A stretch of DNA of 34,253 bases from Oscillospiraceae bacterium (lineage in GTDB: Bacteria; Bacillota; Clostridia; Oscillospirales; Oscillospiraceae), in contig JAEETR010000194.1 in assembly GCA_016286595.1 (NCBI GenBank), positions 1 through 34,253 of the forward strand. Direction: 5' to 3'. Positions 20,694 through 28,849 of the stretch are shown one piece after another. Position numbers and translations under genes: made by a program. Under the pieces are notes generated by a model that worked only from the letters and a program-made list of their open reading frames with translations, ran no database searches and was not told where the DNA came from. The number at the start of each line of letters is the position of its first letter. Within the stretch, counting starts at the first letter, position 1.

Positions 20694-21144
20694 ATATCGT
20701 TTTCGTCATCAGCACCCGGCTGCCGTCGTCCCGGAAAACGCCGTAGCCCCGGCGCCCGTAGAGGCGGCGGGCCCCCTCGTTGGACTTTTCCACGTGGAGG
20801 GCGACGGTGCTTATCGTCAGGGAAGCGGCGTACTCTTCGGCCATGTCCATGAGCCTTGAGCCTATGCCCCTGTTCCTGTACCCCTCCGTGACGCAAAAAT
20901 CGTTCAGATAGATATAGTCGCCGTACTCCTCGCCCCGGTGGACCTCCACGGACACGAAGGCGGCGATGAAGTCCCCTTCCCTGGCCACGAATATCACGTC
21001 CTCGCCGCCGAAGTACCCGTCGGTTCCGGCGTCACCGTAGGCGGACACGTCCTCCGTACGGAATATGGTCCGCAGCATCTCTTCAAAAAGCTCCTCTATC
21101 CGTCCCGCGTCCGCCGGGACGGCTTTTTCATACGTAATCGTCAC
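20692..21144 (-). CDS. GNAT-family N-acetyltransferase
   Basis: The 150-residue protein has a standard GNAT fold: an N-terminal AVPADAGRIEEL helix, beta strands through VIFVAREGDFIAAFVSVEV, the acetyl-CoA pyrophosphate loop R90-N-R-G-I-G95 in motif A, and a C-terminal ALHVEKSNEGARRLYGRRGY typical of motif B (residues cited in part). These enzymes transfer an acetyl group to amines of small molecules or proteins; the substrate is unknown. GTG 21144 overlaps the stop of the upstream thioesterase by 4 nt (GTGA), so the two genes are co-translated. Confidence 0.9.
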   Translation of the reverse strand: MTITYEKAVPADAGRIEELFEEMLRTIFRTEDVSAYGDAGTDGYFGGEDVIFVAREGDFIAAFVSVEVHRGEEYGDYIYLNDFCVTEGYRNRGIGSRLMDMAEEYAASLTISTVALHVEKSNEGARRLYGRRGYGVFRDDGSRVLMTKTI

Positions 21145-21869
21145 GGTCGATCCTCCCCCTCCAGCAGTCGGATGAAGCAGCTGGGGCCGTCGCCGCCGTA
21201 AATCACGGCGAACCGCCCCTCCGGCACGTCTTTGACGGCGACGGCGGCATTTTCACCCTCCGTCAGCGACCTGCGGTAGGCTATATCGATGCCGGTCACG
21301 TTCTCGAAGGCGTCCTCGGGCATGGCCTGCGCGGCCAGATCCAGATAGCGGGTGTTGTGCACGTGGCCGTTGAAGTCCATATCCGCCCTGCGCAGCGCCA
21401 CGGGGACGGCCTCCCCCATATCGGCAGGGGGCCGGAGCCGCGGCATGGGAGTATCGAAAAGGGCCTTCGTCTCCGGGCCGTAGGGCTCGTACCTGTCCGG
21501 CCCGATCCGCATTATCCTCCCCGTTTTCGCCTCGATGAGAGCGAATTTGGCCTCCGCCCGCACGAGGATATCGCCTTTCCCGTCCGCCACGGTGTAATCT
21601 CTGAGCACCGATACTGGATTCGTCAGTTCCCTGGCCCAGGTGGTGACGGTGACGGAGTCGAACATCCCGGGCAGGGCCGTTATACGCACCCGCCACTGGG
21701 CGTTGATCCACGCCACGCCCTCCCGCAGGTTTGAATAGACGTCGTCCCCGGCGGCGTGGGAGTGATGGCCGCCGATGTCCTCTATGATGCACAGCAGCGA
21801 CGAAAGGCTCATTCGCCCCCTGCGGTCGAAATCTGCCATGCGGGGGGTGTATTTCTCTTCAAAGAACAT
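21141..21869 (-). CDS. Acyl-ACP thioesterase
   Basis: The 242-residue protein matches the FatA/FatB-type acyl-acyl-carrier-protein thioesterase family with two hot-dog domains. The first has VAWINAQWRVRI near 52-63; the second has DFNGHVHNTRYLD at 165-177, containing the N167 and H169 residues equivalent to the catalytic pair of plant enzymes. It hydrolyses acyl-ACP to release free fatty acids from fatty acid synthesis. ATG 21869 is chosen because GAGG stands about 7 nt upstream and the alternative upstream start lacks one. The stop overlaps the GNAT gene by 4 nt. A long GC-rich hairpin lies in the leader between glk and this gene. Confidence 0.9.
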   Translation of the reverse strand: MFFEEKYTPRMADFDRRGRMSLSSLLCIIEDIGGHHSHAAGDDVYSNLREGVAWINAQWRVRITALPGMFDSVTVTTWARELTNPVSVLRDYTVADGKGDILVRAEAKFALIEAKTGRIMRIGPDRYEPYGPETKALFDTPMPRLRPPADMGEAVPVALRRADMDFNGHVHNTRYLDLAAQAMPEDAFENVTGIDIAYRRSLTEGENAAVAVKDVPEGRFAVIYGGDGPSCFIRLLEGEDRP

Positions 21870-21890
21870 GGTCTGCCCTCTTCCGTAAGC

Positions 21891-21927
21891 AGAGCCGCCG
21901 CGCACACGGTCGCGGCGGCTCTTTTTT
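21891..21927 (+). terminator. Plus-oriented terminator-like hairpin with no plus-strand gene before it
   Basis: AGAGCCGCCGCG/CGCGGCGGCTCT forms a 12-bp perfect stem around CACACGGT with T6 on the plus strand only. Genes on both sides run on the minus strand, so for them it is a leader hairpin without a U-tract; it may stop antisense transcription or loosely separate glk from the thioesterase unit. Confidence 0.65.
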
Positions 21928-21942
21928 CTTTTTAAATTCGCG

Positions 21943-22872
21943 TCACAGCAGCATGTACATGCAGCCGTAGATGCCCGCGTCGTTGCCCAGACGGGCCAGC
22001 TCGAAGCGGGTGTTGCGGCAGCCGTGGAAGGCGTACTTCAAAAACGCCTTCTGCGCCCCGCTGGCCAGCTGCTGACCGGCCTTGCTGACGCCGCCGCCCA
22101 GCACGATTATCTCCGGGTCCACCACGGCGGCTATGACGGCGCAGCCCTTGCCGAGGCTGTCGCAGAAGGAATCGGTTATCTCCCGGGCCAAGGTGTCTCC
22201 ATCCTTGGAAAGGTCCCATATATTCTTGCTGGTCAGCTCCGTATCCCTGAGCTTCGAGGGGGCGTCGGACTCCTCCAGCATGCGCTTTGCGGTGCGCACC
22301 AGGCCCGTGGCGGAGGCGTACTGCTCGAAGCAGCCGCAGTTGCCGCAGCCGCAGGGGACGGTCTCATCGTCGTTGATGCGGATGTGGCCCACCTCGCCGC
22401 CGGCGCCGTGGCTGCCGTTGACTATCTTGCCGTCCACGACGATGCCGCCGCCCACGCCGGTGCCGAGGGTTATCATCACAAGCTGACGGCTTCCCTTGCC
22501 GCCGCCCATCCACAGTTCTCCCAAAGCCGCCACGTTGGCGTCGTTGGAGCATTTCACGTTCATGCCCAGAAGGCCGGACAGCATTTTCTCCACGTCCACA
22601 ACGCCCCAGCCCAGATTTACGCAGCCGTTGACGACGCCGTCGGCCACGGGGCCGGGTACTCCCACGCCCACGCCGAGAACGTCCTGCGCGGTTATGCCCT
22701 TTTTCGCCATGTGGCCCTTGATGCTCTCCGCCACGTCGGGCAGGATGGCCTCGCCGCCGGAGGCGGTGTCGGTGTCGATCTCCCATTTCTCCAGCAGTTC
22801 GCCGGAGCTGGTGAAAAAGCCTATCTTTACAGTGGTGCCGCCCACGTCGGCGCCGTAGCCGTACTTTTCCAT
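21943..22872 (-). CDS. glk: ROK-family glucokinase
   Basis: The 309-residue protein has all ROK features: ADVGGTTVK at 8-16 (phosphate-binding, D9), catalytic D111 in CSNDANVAALGE, ATP-site TLGTGVGGGIVVDGKI (135-150), E160 and H163 in GGEVGH, and the zinc cluster C174, C176, C179 and C181 followed by FEQ. It phosphorylates glucose with ATP at the head of glycolysis; N-acetylglucosamine or other sugars are possible substrates in this family. No N-terminal HTH is present, so it is an enzyme and not a ROK repressor. GGAGG lies 7 nt before ATG 22872, which follows the glnA stop by only 19 nt. Confidence 0.92.
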   Translation of the reverse strand: MEKYGYGADVGGTTVKIGFFTSSGELLEKWEIDTDTASGGEAILPDVAESIKGHMAKKGITAQDVLGVGVGVPGPVADGVVNGCVNLGWGVVDVEKMLSGLLGMNVKCSNDANVAALGELWMGGGKGSRQLVMITLGTGVGGGIVVDGKIVNGSHGAGGEVGHIRINDDETVPCGCGNCGCFEQYASATGLVRTAKRMLEESDAPSKLRDTELTSKNIWDLSKDGDTLAREITDSFCDSLGKGCAVIAAVVDPEIIVLGGGVSKAGQQLASGAQKAFLKYAFHGCRNTRFELARLGNDAGIYGCMYMLL

Positions 22873-22891
22873 GCTCTTGCCTCCAGTCAGA

Positions 22892-24223
22892 TCAGTAAAG
22901 GACCATGTAGCGGTTTATCTCCCAGTTGGACACTCTCGTGCGGTACTCCTCCCACTCTCTCCACTTGCCCTCGGTGTACTGGGTGTAGATGTGCTCGCCC
23001 AGCACCTCCCGCATAAGGGCGTCGTGCTCCAGGCAGATGAGGGCCTCCTCGAGAGAGCCGGGAAGGCTGTCTATGCCGTGGGCCCTGCGAAGGCCCTCGT
23101 TCATCTCGTAAATGTTCTCCGCTATCTCCGCCGGAGGCGTCAGGCCCTTGATCATGCCGTCAAGTCCGGCCGCCAGGCACAGGGAGAAGCTGAGATAGGG
23201 GTTGCAGGTGGGGTCGGGAGAACGGAGCTCTATACGGGTGCCCTTGCCCCGGGAGGAGGGTATCCTCACCATGGCGCTGCGGTTGGCCGCGCTCCACGCC
23301 AGATAGCAGGGTGCCTCGTAGCCCGGCACCAGCCGCTTGTAGGAGTTCACCAGAGGGTTGGTGATGGCGCTCATGCCCTTTACGTGGGCAAGGATGCCGG
23401 CGATGAAGCCGTAGCACTCCTTTGAAAGCCGCAGGTCTCCCGCCTCGTCGTAGAATATGTTGTTACCGTCCTTGAAAAGGGACATATTGGTGTGCATGCC
23501 GGAGCCGGCTATGCCGTAAATGGGCTTGGGCATGAAGGTGGCGTGAAGGCCGTTCTTCTGGGCGATGGTCTTCACCGCCAGCTTGAAGGTCATTATGTTG
23601 TCGGCGGCGGTGAGGGCGTCGGCGTACTTGAAGTCTATCTCATGCTGACCGGCGGCGCACTCGTGGTGGGACGCCTCTATCTCGAAGCCCATGTCCTCCA
23701 GGGCGAAAACGATCTCCTGACGGGTGCTGTCGCCGTGGTCCATGGGACCCAGGTCGAAGTAACCGGCCTCGTCGCCGGTGGTGGTGGTGGGACGGCCGTT
23801 CTCATCGGTCTCGAACAGGAAAAACTCGCACTCGGGACCCACGTTGAAGGAGTAGCCCATATCGGCGGCCTTCTTCAGCATCCGCTTCAGGTTGCCCCGG
23901 GGATCGCCCACGAAGGGGGTACCGTCGGGGTTGTACACGTCGCAGATGAGCCGGGCCACGTTGCCCCGCTGGGGCTTCCAGGGCAGAAGGACGTAGGTGT
24001 CCAGATCCGGATAGAGATACTGATCAGACTCGTGTATGCGGGTAAAGCCCTCGATGGAGCTGCCGTCTATCATTATCTCGTTGCTGACGGCCTTCTCTAT
24101 CTGGGACTGGGTGATTGTCACGTTCTTGAGCTGGCCGAATATATCGGTGAACTGCATGCGGATGAACTCCACGTTCTGCTCTTTTACCATTCTGACGATG
24201 TCTTCCGGGGTATATCTGGCCAT
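22892..24223 (-). CDS. glnA: Glutamine synthetase type I (GSI-alpha)
   Basis: The 443-residue enzyme ligates ammonia to glutamate using ATP, the main ammonium-assimilation step. Recognisable blocks: IDGSSIEGF (52-60), GPECEFFLF (128-136), the metal-ligand block HHECAAGQHEID, the ATP region ATFMPKPIYGIAGSGMHTNM (cited as KPIYGIAGSGMH), NRSAMVRIP and ELRSPDPTCNPYL. It lacks the NLYDLPP adenylylation site and the 25-residue insertion of GSI-beta, so it is the GSI-alpha type regulated by feedback and transcription factors such as GlnR. AAGGAG stands 8 nt before ATG 24223. No GlnR-type palindrome is evident in its promoter. It is followed within 19 nt by the ROK kinase. Confidence 0.97.
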   Translation of the reverse strand: MARYTPEDIVRMVKEQNVEFIRMQFTDIFGQLKNVTITQSQIEKAVSNEIMIDGSSIEGFTRIHESDQYLYPDLDTYVLLPWKPQRGNVARLICDVYNPDGTPFVGDPRGNLKRMLKKAADMGYSFNVGPECEFFLFETDENGRPTTTTGDEAGYFDLGPMDHGDSTRQEIVFALEDMGFEIEASHHECAAGQHEIDFKYADALTAADNIMTFKLAVKTIAQKNGLHATFMPKPIYGIAGSGMHTNMSLFKDGNNIFYDEAGDLRLSKECYGFIAGILAHVKGMSAITNPLVNSYKRLVPGYEAPCYLAWSAANRSAMVRIPSSRGKGTRIELRSPDPTCNPYLSFSLCLAAGLDGMIKGLTPPAEIAENIYEMNEGLRRAHGIDSLPGSLEEALICLEHDALMREVLGEHIYTQYTEGKWREWEEYRTRVSNWEINRYMVLY

Positions 24224-24306
24224 ATCGATCTCCTTCCGGCCATATCAGCCTGCAAGATATTCAAAAGGCGCGCTCTGCAGCGCCCGTATTCGCCCATATT
24301 GGTATA

Positions 24307-24335
24307 AGTTTATTATCTTTCTCACCTTTTGTCAA
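24307..24335 (-). promoter_or_regulatory. Promoter of glnA
   Basis: Minus-strand TTGACA (24335-24330) and TAAACT (24312-24307) with 17 bp between, about 80 bp before the start codon. The leader contains a short GGCGC/GCGCC hairpin near 24266-24283. Confidence 0.75.
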
Positions 24336-24446
24336 ACTAATTTGAGGAGGCGGCGGACCGGGCCGTCCGCTGTGGCGTCTCCCTCCCCTCCGGCATAGTC
24401 TGTTACCGGCGGGGCAGACCCGCCAAATAAACCCGGAGGTCGAAAG

Positions 24447-25229
24447 ATGTCGGATTCTCTTGCCGTCGCCTGCGGCATAATCATACCGTTCATCGGCACG
24501 TCGCTGGGGGCGGCGCTGGTGTTTCTCCTGCGGGGGGAGATAAAAAGCTGGGTACAGACGGCCCTCAGCGGCTTTGCCGCCGGGGTCATGCTGGCGGCGG
24601 GGGTGTGGTCGCTGCTGCTGCCCGCCATAGACATGGCCTCCCGGACGGAGGCGGCGTCATGGCTGCCGCCGGCGGGCGGGTTCCTGCTGGGTACCGTGTT
24701 CCTGTCGGCTCTTGACAACATCATCCCCCATCTCCACGCCAACGGGGGCGTCCCCGGTCCCCGGCTCACGAGCCGCTCGGCCATGCTGGTGCTGGCCGTT
24801 ACGCTGCACAATCTGCCGGAGGGAATGGCGGTGGGCGTACTGCTCTCGGCCCTTCTGTCACGGGTGCCGGGGGTGACGGCGGCGTCGGTGCTGGCCGCCG
24901 CGGCGGGCATAGCGCTGCAGAACCTGCCGGAGGGGGCGGTGATATCCATGCCTCTGGCGGGCCAGGGCATGGGCCGGGGAAGGGCCTTCGCCATGGGCGT
25001 GGCCTCCGGCGCGGTGGAGCCGGCGGGGGCTGTGTTCACCCTGCTCCTCACCGCCGCCATGACTCCCCTTCTGCCCTGGATACTGTCCTTCGCCGCGGGA
25101 GCCATGTTCTACGTGGTGCTGGAGGAGCTGGCCCCGGAGTTCCACGAGGGAGGCATATCCGACGCGGGCACCCTCAGCGCAGCCGCGGGCTTTGCCGTGA
25201 TGATGGTGCTGGACGTGGCTCTGTCGTAA
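24447..25229 (+). CDS. ZIP-family divalent metal transporter (GufA/BbZIP type)
   Basis: The 260-residue protein shows about eight membrane segments and both ZIP signature sites: HNLPEGMAVG at 121-130 (H121, N122, E125 as metal ligands in helix 4) and QNLPEGAVISMP at 158-169 (Q158, E162 in helix 5). Glutamine at the start of the second motif is as in the Bordetella BbZIP subfamily rather than the HNxPEG of ZupT. A cytosolic loop after helix 3 has histidines (PHLHANGG, 94-101). These proteins import zinc, iron or other divalent ions. GGAGGTCGAAAG precedes ATG 24447. No promoter is clear in the 110 bp before it; that gap holds a short GCGGAC/GTCCGC hairpin at 24353-24370. Confidence 0.92.
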   Translation: MSDSLAVACGIIIPFIGTSLGAALVFLLRGEIKSWVQTALSGFAAGVMLAAGVWSLLLPAIDMASRTEAASWLPPAGGFLLGTVFLSALDNIIPHLHANGGVPGPRLTSRSAMLVLAVTLHNLPEGMAVGVLLSALLSRVPGVTAASVLAAAAGIALQNLPEGAVISMPLAGQGMGRGRAFAMGVASGAVEPAGAVFTLLLTAAMTPLLPWILSFAAGAMFYVVLEELAPEFHEGGISDAGTLSAAAGFAVMMVLDVALS

Positions 25230-25460
25230 ACGAAAAAGGGAAAGACCGGAAGGAGGCGCTTCGTAAGGATGTGCCTCCTTCCCTTTGAAAGCGGGGTAAT
25301 TGACCACGCCGGTCAGCATGGGATTTTGCCCCACACGATCCAAAAGACGAAATCGGCGTGACCGAAATGGTCACGCCGATTTTATATTCTTTCAAGCGGG
25401 CGATTACCGCCTCAGACAGCTTCCCTAAGAAGAGCCGTCGGGGCCTTTCCCTTTTTCGTT
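25229..25460. mobile_element. Candidate MITE-like or dispersed element bounded by a 16-bp inverted repeat
   Basis: AACGAAAAAGGGAAAG at 25229-25244 and its exact reverse complement at 25445-25460 bound a 232-bp stretch that contains no gene but several hairpins: GGAAGGAGGC/GCCTCCTTCC (25248-25282), TGACC/GGTCA (25301-25315) inside a GGGG/CCCC stem, and a 13-14 bp terminator-like stem (25350-25382). No clear target duplication flanks the repeats. It starts on the ZIP stop codon and ends 10 bp before the lipoprotein stop. It could equally be a conserved structured RNA or a dispersed terminator repeat. Whether copies exist elsewhere cannot be tested here. Confidence 0.5.
25347..25384. terminator. 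Terminator-like hairpin inside the inverted-repeat element
   Basis: AAATCGGCGTGACC and GGTCACGCCGATTT form a 14-bp perfect stem around GAAAT, followed on the plus strand by TTTATATTC. It can end ZIP transcription. Confidence 0.85.
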
Positions 25461-25469
25461 ATCTTATTC

Positions 25470-27230
25470 TTACTCTATGATCTCGAAGGACTGGGCGATG
25501 CCTTTCATAACCTCGTAGGCGTTGTCATAGGACTCGTCGCTGCACACCATCACCATGGTATACATGCTCACGTCGGTGGTCCAGACCGCAGCGGTGCCGT
25601 TTACGGGGCCCTCATAATCCACCGCCCTGCCCTTGTAGCCGCCGATTGTCACTTCGTACTTTTCGTACACCACAAGACCGGGGTTGTCCTCCGCCACGCC
25701 GTCGTTCACCAGCTTGTCCAACACTCCGTCCATAGTCTCTGTATAGCACTCAAAGCCGAAGTAATTATAGGAAATGGATATCTTGGCGGAGCCGTCCGGC
25801 AAAACGATCGTATAGAGTGCCACGCCGTTATCCCCGTGATACGTATCGGTGACCCAGCTGTCGTCCACCAGGATGGCTGTGAAGTTCACCTCGTCGGCGG
25901 GGCTGGATATCTCGGTGCCGGACAGACTGGCCAGCGTCTTGCCGCCGATGAAGTCCTCCGCCGTCTGGAAGGTGTAGAGCATTCCGTCGAGCTCGTCGTA
26001 GGCGGCGTCGAACACCGCCTCCGAGCTGAGCACGGTGGCCAGGTACATATAGCTGCCGCTGTACCACGCCACGATGAATACAGGGATGTCGATGCCGTCG
26101 GAGCTGACGTAAAGTTCCAGGCCCACGGCGTCATAGCCGCTGAGCGTGCCCTCGACGGCGTCGTCAGCGGAATAGCCCTCGGCGCCGACGCTCTTGATGA
26201 AATCGTCGATAGTATTCCGCAGGTCGTCGTAATTCACGGCCTCGCCGAAGTCCTCGCCGGCTATCTGTATCTGGGCATAACCGTATTCGGCGGAGTTGTT
26301 CACGAGCTGATAGACGCCGTCGTCGTTGAGGTTGCAGTGCCAGTCGCCGCCGGGCAGCAGCACGTGGAAGTTCTGCTCGCCGAAGGGAGAGAATATCTCG
26401 TTGTCGTTGTAGAATGCCTTATCGTAACTGACGGCGGCGCCGCCCTCGTCGGGGGAGAAGAAACGCCAGAGGTTGTCGGGCGTTAACACCTCCATCAAAC
26501 CGTCTTCCATGTCGGGTACGGAGATAAAGCTGCCGAACAGGATGAAGTTGCGCCCCACGATGCCGTCGTAGCCCCAGAGGAGATCCTGCTCTTCCGAGTC
26601 GAGCAGAAGGAATCCCTTGCCGTTTTCCTCCAGCGTCAGGCGGGAGCCCATGTTGGTGGAGTAAGTGCCTGTCAGATCGTACTCGCCGGGGCCGGGACCC
26701 AGGTATACGTCGTCCCGGAGACCGGTGTACTTCATCTGGAAATCCTGCCCGTCGGCGGTGAAGGAGAGCCTTCTGCCGTCAAAGGTGAAATCGGTCTCTT
26801 CCTCCTCGAACTCGAACCACAGATAGTCGTCGGCCCACTCCAGGCCGTCGAAATACGTGGTGCCGCCGTAGGAGGAGCGGAACATGCCGTAGCCCGCCTC
26901 AAGGAGATACATCCAGTCGCCGTCCATGGTCTCATAATAACCCGCCTTCAGAGGGGAGGGCTCGGAGGCAGCGGCGGGCGTATCGTTGGCCGGGGCTGTG
27001 GCGGCGGGCGCATCCGTCCCGGCGTCGCCGGAGGGGACCGCCGGCTCGTCGGGCTTGTCCGGCTCTTTTTCGGGCTCCTTTTCCGGTTCCTTTATCTCCG
27101 GAGTCTTCAGTTCCGTGCCGGAGAACGTCTCCCCGTCCCCGGTGTCGGCGGCGGGCTCAGCCTTTTTGCCGCAGGCGGCAAGGGAGAACACCATGGCCGC
27201 GATAAGAAGTATCGCTATGATCTTTTTCAT
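25470..27230 (-). CDS. Large lipoprotein with internally duplicated C-terminal domain
   Basis: The 586-residue product has a lipoprotein signal with lipobox L17-A-A-C20, then a Pro/Glu/Ala-rich linker (21-92) that would span the wall. Residues 96-235 hold beta-rich, tryptophan- and tyrosine-rich segments. Two copies of a PsbP/DcrB-like domain follow, at about 285-423 and 447-584: compare SGYDAVGLELYV...VFIVAWYSGSYMYLATVLS (first) with GGYKGRAVDYEG...AAVWTTDVSMYTMVMVCS (second), each ending in AYDELDGML-type and AYEVMKGIA-type helices. ATG 27230 is chosen over GTG 27239 because GGTGA then has proper spacing. A promoter and flanking terminators make it a single-gene unit. Function unknown; likely an extracellular binding protein. 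Confidence 0.82.
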   Translation of the reverse strand: MKKIIAILLIAAMVFSLAACGKKAEPAADTGDGETFSGTELKTPEIKEPEKEPEKEPDKPDEPAVPSGDAGTDAPAATAPANDTPAAASEPSPLKAGYYETMDGDWMYLLEAGYGMFRSSYGGTTYFDGLEWADDYLWFEFEEEETDFTFDGRRLSFTADGQDFQMKYTGLRDDVYLGPGPGEYDLTGTYSTNMGSRLTLEENGKGFLLLDSEEQDLLWGYDGIVGRNFILFGSFISVPDMEDGLMEVLTPDNLWRFFSPDEGGAAVSYDKAFYNDNEIFSPFGEQNFHVLLPGGDWHCNLNDDGVYQLVNNSAEYGYAQIQIAGEDFGEAVNYDDLRNTIDDFIKSVGAEGYSADDAVEGTLSGYDAVGLELYVSSDGIDIPVFIVAWYSGSYMYLATVLSSEAVFDAAYDELDGMLYTFQTAEDFIGGKTLASLSGTEISSPADEVNFTAILVDDSWVTDTYHGDNGVALYTIVLPDGSAKISISYNYFGFECYTETMDGVLDKLVNDGVAEDNPGLVVYEKYEVTIGGYKGRAVDYEGPVNGTAAVWTTDVSMYTMVMVCSDESYDNAYEVMKGIAQSFEIIE

Positions 27231-27273
27231 AAGATTCACCAGCTCTCGTTTCGATTTGGAGCGCTTTTACCAT

Positions 27274-27303
27274 ATAATATTATATTTCGCCGCAGCGTGT
27301 CAA
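27274..27303 (-). promoter_or_regulatory. Promoter of the large lipoprotein gene
   Basis: Minus-strand TTGACA (27303-27298) and TATTAT (27279-27274) with 18 bp; the surrounding ATATAATATTATAT stretch offers other -10 registers. Confidence 0.7.
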
Positions 27304-27311
27304 CATTTATC

Positions 27312-27345
27312 AAAAAACGGGAAAGACCGCGTCTTTCCCGTTTTT
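27312..27345 (-). terminator. Terminator of the second MATE gene
   Basis: AAAAACGGGAAAGA and TCTTTCCCGTTTTT form a 14-bp perfect stem around CCGCG with a minus-strand T-run. Confidence 0.94.
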
Positions 27346-27358
27346 GTCCTGATGATCG

Positions 27359-28759
27359 TTACTGCGCTTCTTCCTCCTCCGGCTCCTTTTTGACGGAGTC
27401 CAGCAGGTGCCGCCTCGTCCAGCGCCCGGAGTAGAAGTACCAGATGTTGATGCAGAAGGGGGCGAACCGGGCCAGGGCGTTGCCGTAGAAGAAGCCGATG
27501 ACGCCCATGTCAAACACGTAGGCCAGCGTAAGGCTTATGCCGATGCGCAGCACCACGCTGTCAAGCACGCCGGAGAAGAAGTTGAGCATGGCGTTGCCGG
27601 AGCCGGTGACCACCGCCTGGAAGGGACCCATCACGGCGCTGAGGACGAAGGCGATGATGTTGATGCGCATATACCTTACGCCCAGGGCCACCACGTCGGG
27701 CTCGTTGTTGAAAAGGCCGAATATCTTGTCGGGGATGAAGATGGCCATGAGGATGTTCACCACCATCATACCCATCGTCACCTTCAGGGCGGAATAGACG
27801 GCCTGCTTGGCTCTTTCCACGTTCCTCGCGCCCAGGTTCTGTCCCACCATGACGGCGGCGGAGGAGTCGATGGACATGATTATGATGTTGAGGAAGCGCT
27901 GGATCTTGTTGCCCACGGAGTTGACGGCGCTCTCCACCAGTCCGTAGCGGTTCACCAGGGAGCTGCAGTACATCTGGGACAGGTTGATGAAGGTCATCAT
28001 TATGGCTCTGGGGACGCCCAGACGCAGGAGCATTTTCAGCGCTTCCCTGTTTATCTTATACGATTTGAGCTTGAAATCGAAGTCGAAATGCTCTTTGTTG
28101 CGGTACATGAAGACGTAGGCCGCGCCGAAGGAGATCATCTGGGCGGCTATGGTGGCGATGGCGGTGCCGGCGGCCTCGAGCTTGAATACCACCACCAGCA
28201 GAAGGTCCATGAATATGTTGGACACGGCGGCTATCAGCACGAAGATGAAGGGCCGCTTCGACTCGCCCATTCCGCGAAGGCAGGCGCAGATGGCGTTGTA
28301 GCCGTAGATGAAGGGCAGGCCGAGGGCGGTGATTATCATGTAGCTCTCCGCCTGACCGAAGGCTGCCTCGGGACAGTGCAGCCAGCCCAGAATGGTGGTG
28401 CAGCCGGCTATGCTCACGGCGGCGAACACCAGGGACGCGCCCATCATCACGGTGATGAGGGTGCCCATGGCGGTGGTTATCTTCTTATATTCCCTGGCGC
28501 CGGAAAGCTGGGATATGTATATCTCGCCCGCCGCCGCGAAGCCCACGGCGAAGTTGGTGAGCATGTTCACCACGTCGCCGCCGGTGGACACGCCCACGGT
28601 ACCCACGCTGCCCACGAACCGGCCTATGATGATGAGGTCCACCGTATTGTAAAGCTGCTGGACGAGATTTGCCAGCATTATGGGGAAGGCGAACTTAATA
28701 AGGGTCTTGAAAATGCTGCCCTGCGTAAGATCACTGCCGATCCTGGACGACGCCGCCAT
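27359..28759 (-). CDS. MATE-family efflux transporter
   Basis: The 466-residue protein is a second MATE antiporter with about twelve membrane segments. The opening SIFKTLIKFAFPIMLANLVQQLYNTVDLIIIGRFVG, here in part (FAFPIMLANLVQQLYNTVDL), and the second-half motif SSAAVMVGQNLGARNVERAKQ (cited as VGQNLGARN) are diagnostic. It is only distantly like the 13336-14751 pump: its Q/LYNTVD and VGQNLGA forms belong to the VmrA/DinF-like clostridial group. GGAGAG stands 8 nt before ATG 28759. No convincing promoter lies in the 90 bp upstream, where a hairpin without a U-tract separates it from the abrB-type gene, so read-through is possible. Substrate unknown. Confidence 0.92.
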   Translation of the reverse strand: MAASSRIGSDLTQGSIFKTLIKFAFPIMLANLVQQLYNTVDLIIIGRFVGSVGTVGVSTGGDVVNMLTNFAVGFAAAGEIYISQLSGAREYKKITTAMGTLITVMMGASLVFAAVSIAGCTTILGWLHCPEAAFGQAESYMIITALGLPFIYGYNAICACLRGMGESKRPFIFVLIAAVSNIFMDLLLVVVFKLEAAGTAIATIAAQMISFGAAYVFMYRNKEHFDFDFKLKSYKINREALKMLLRLGVPRAIMMTFINLSQMYCSSLVNRYGLVESAVNSVGNKIQRFLNIIIMSIDSSAAVMVGQNLGARNVERAKQAVYSALKVTMGMMVVNILMAIFIPDKIFGLFNNEPDVVALGVRYMRINIIAFVLSAVMGPFQAVVTGSGNAMLNFFSGVLDSVVLRIGISLTLAYVFDMGVIGFFYGNALARFAPFCINIWYFYSGRWTRRHLLDSVKKEPEEEEAQ

Positions 28760-28791
28760 CGTATCTCTCCTCTCCGGATTAAACTTTAATA

Positions 28792-28826
28792 CGCCGCCCC
28801 GATCGCTTACGGCGTCCGGGGCGGCG
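28792..28826 (-). terminator. GC-rich hairpin after the AbrB-type regulator gene
   Basis: CGCCGCCCCG and CGGGGCGGCG form a 10-bp stem with a 15-base loop. The minus-strand tail is TATTAAAG, not a T-run, so termination is likely weak and could attenuate rather than separate the next gene. Confidence 0.45.
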
Positions 28827-28849
28827 TCAGTGACAAGCTGATGCTTTTA

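Noticed and set aside
24353..24370. GCGGAC/GTCCGC hairpin between glnA and the ZIP gene considered as a terminator
   Set aside because: Only 6 bp with no T-run on either strand, and glnA and ZIP diverge here, so no transcript is expected to end.
25284..25345. Minus-strand frame across the inverted-repeat element considered as a small gene
   Set aside because: It extends antisense into the ZIP gene, has no ribosome binding site, and crosses perfect hairpins; more likely a non-coding element.
27407..28789. 460-codon plus-strand frame opposite the second MATE gene
   Set aside because: Antisense to a clear transporter, His/Gly/Ala-rich and without motifs; shadow frame.
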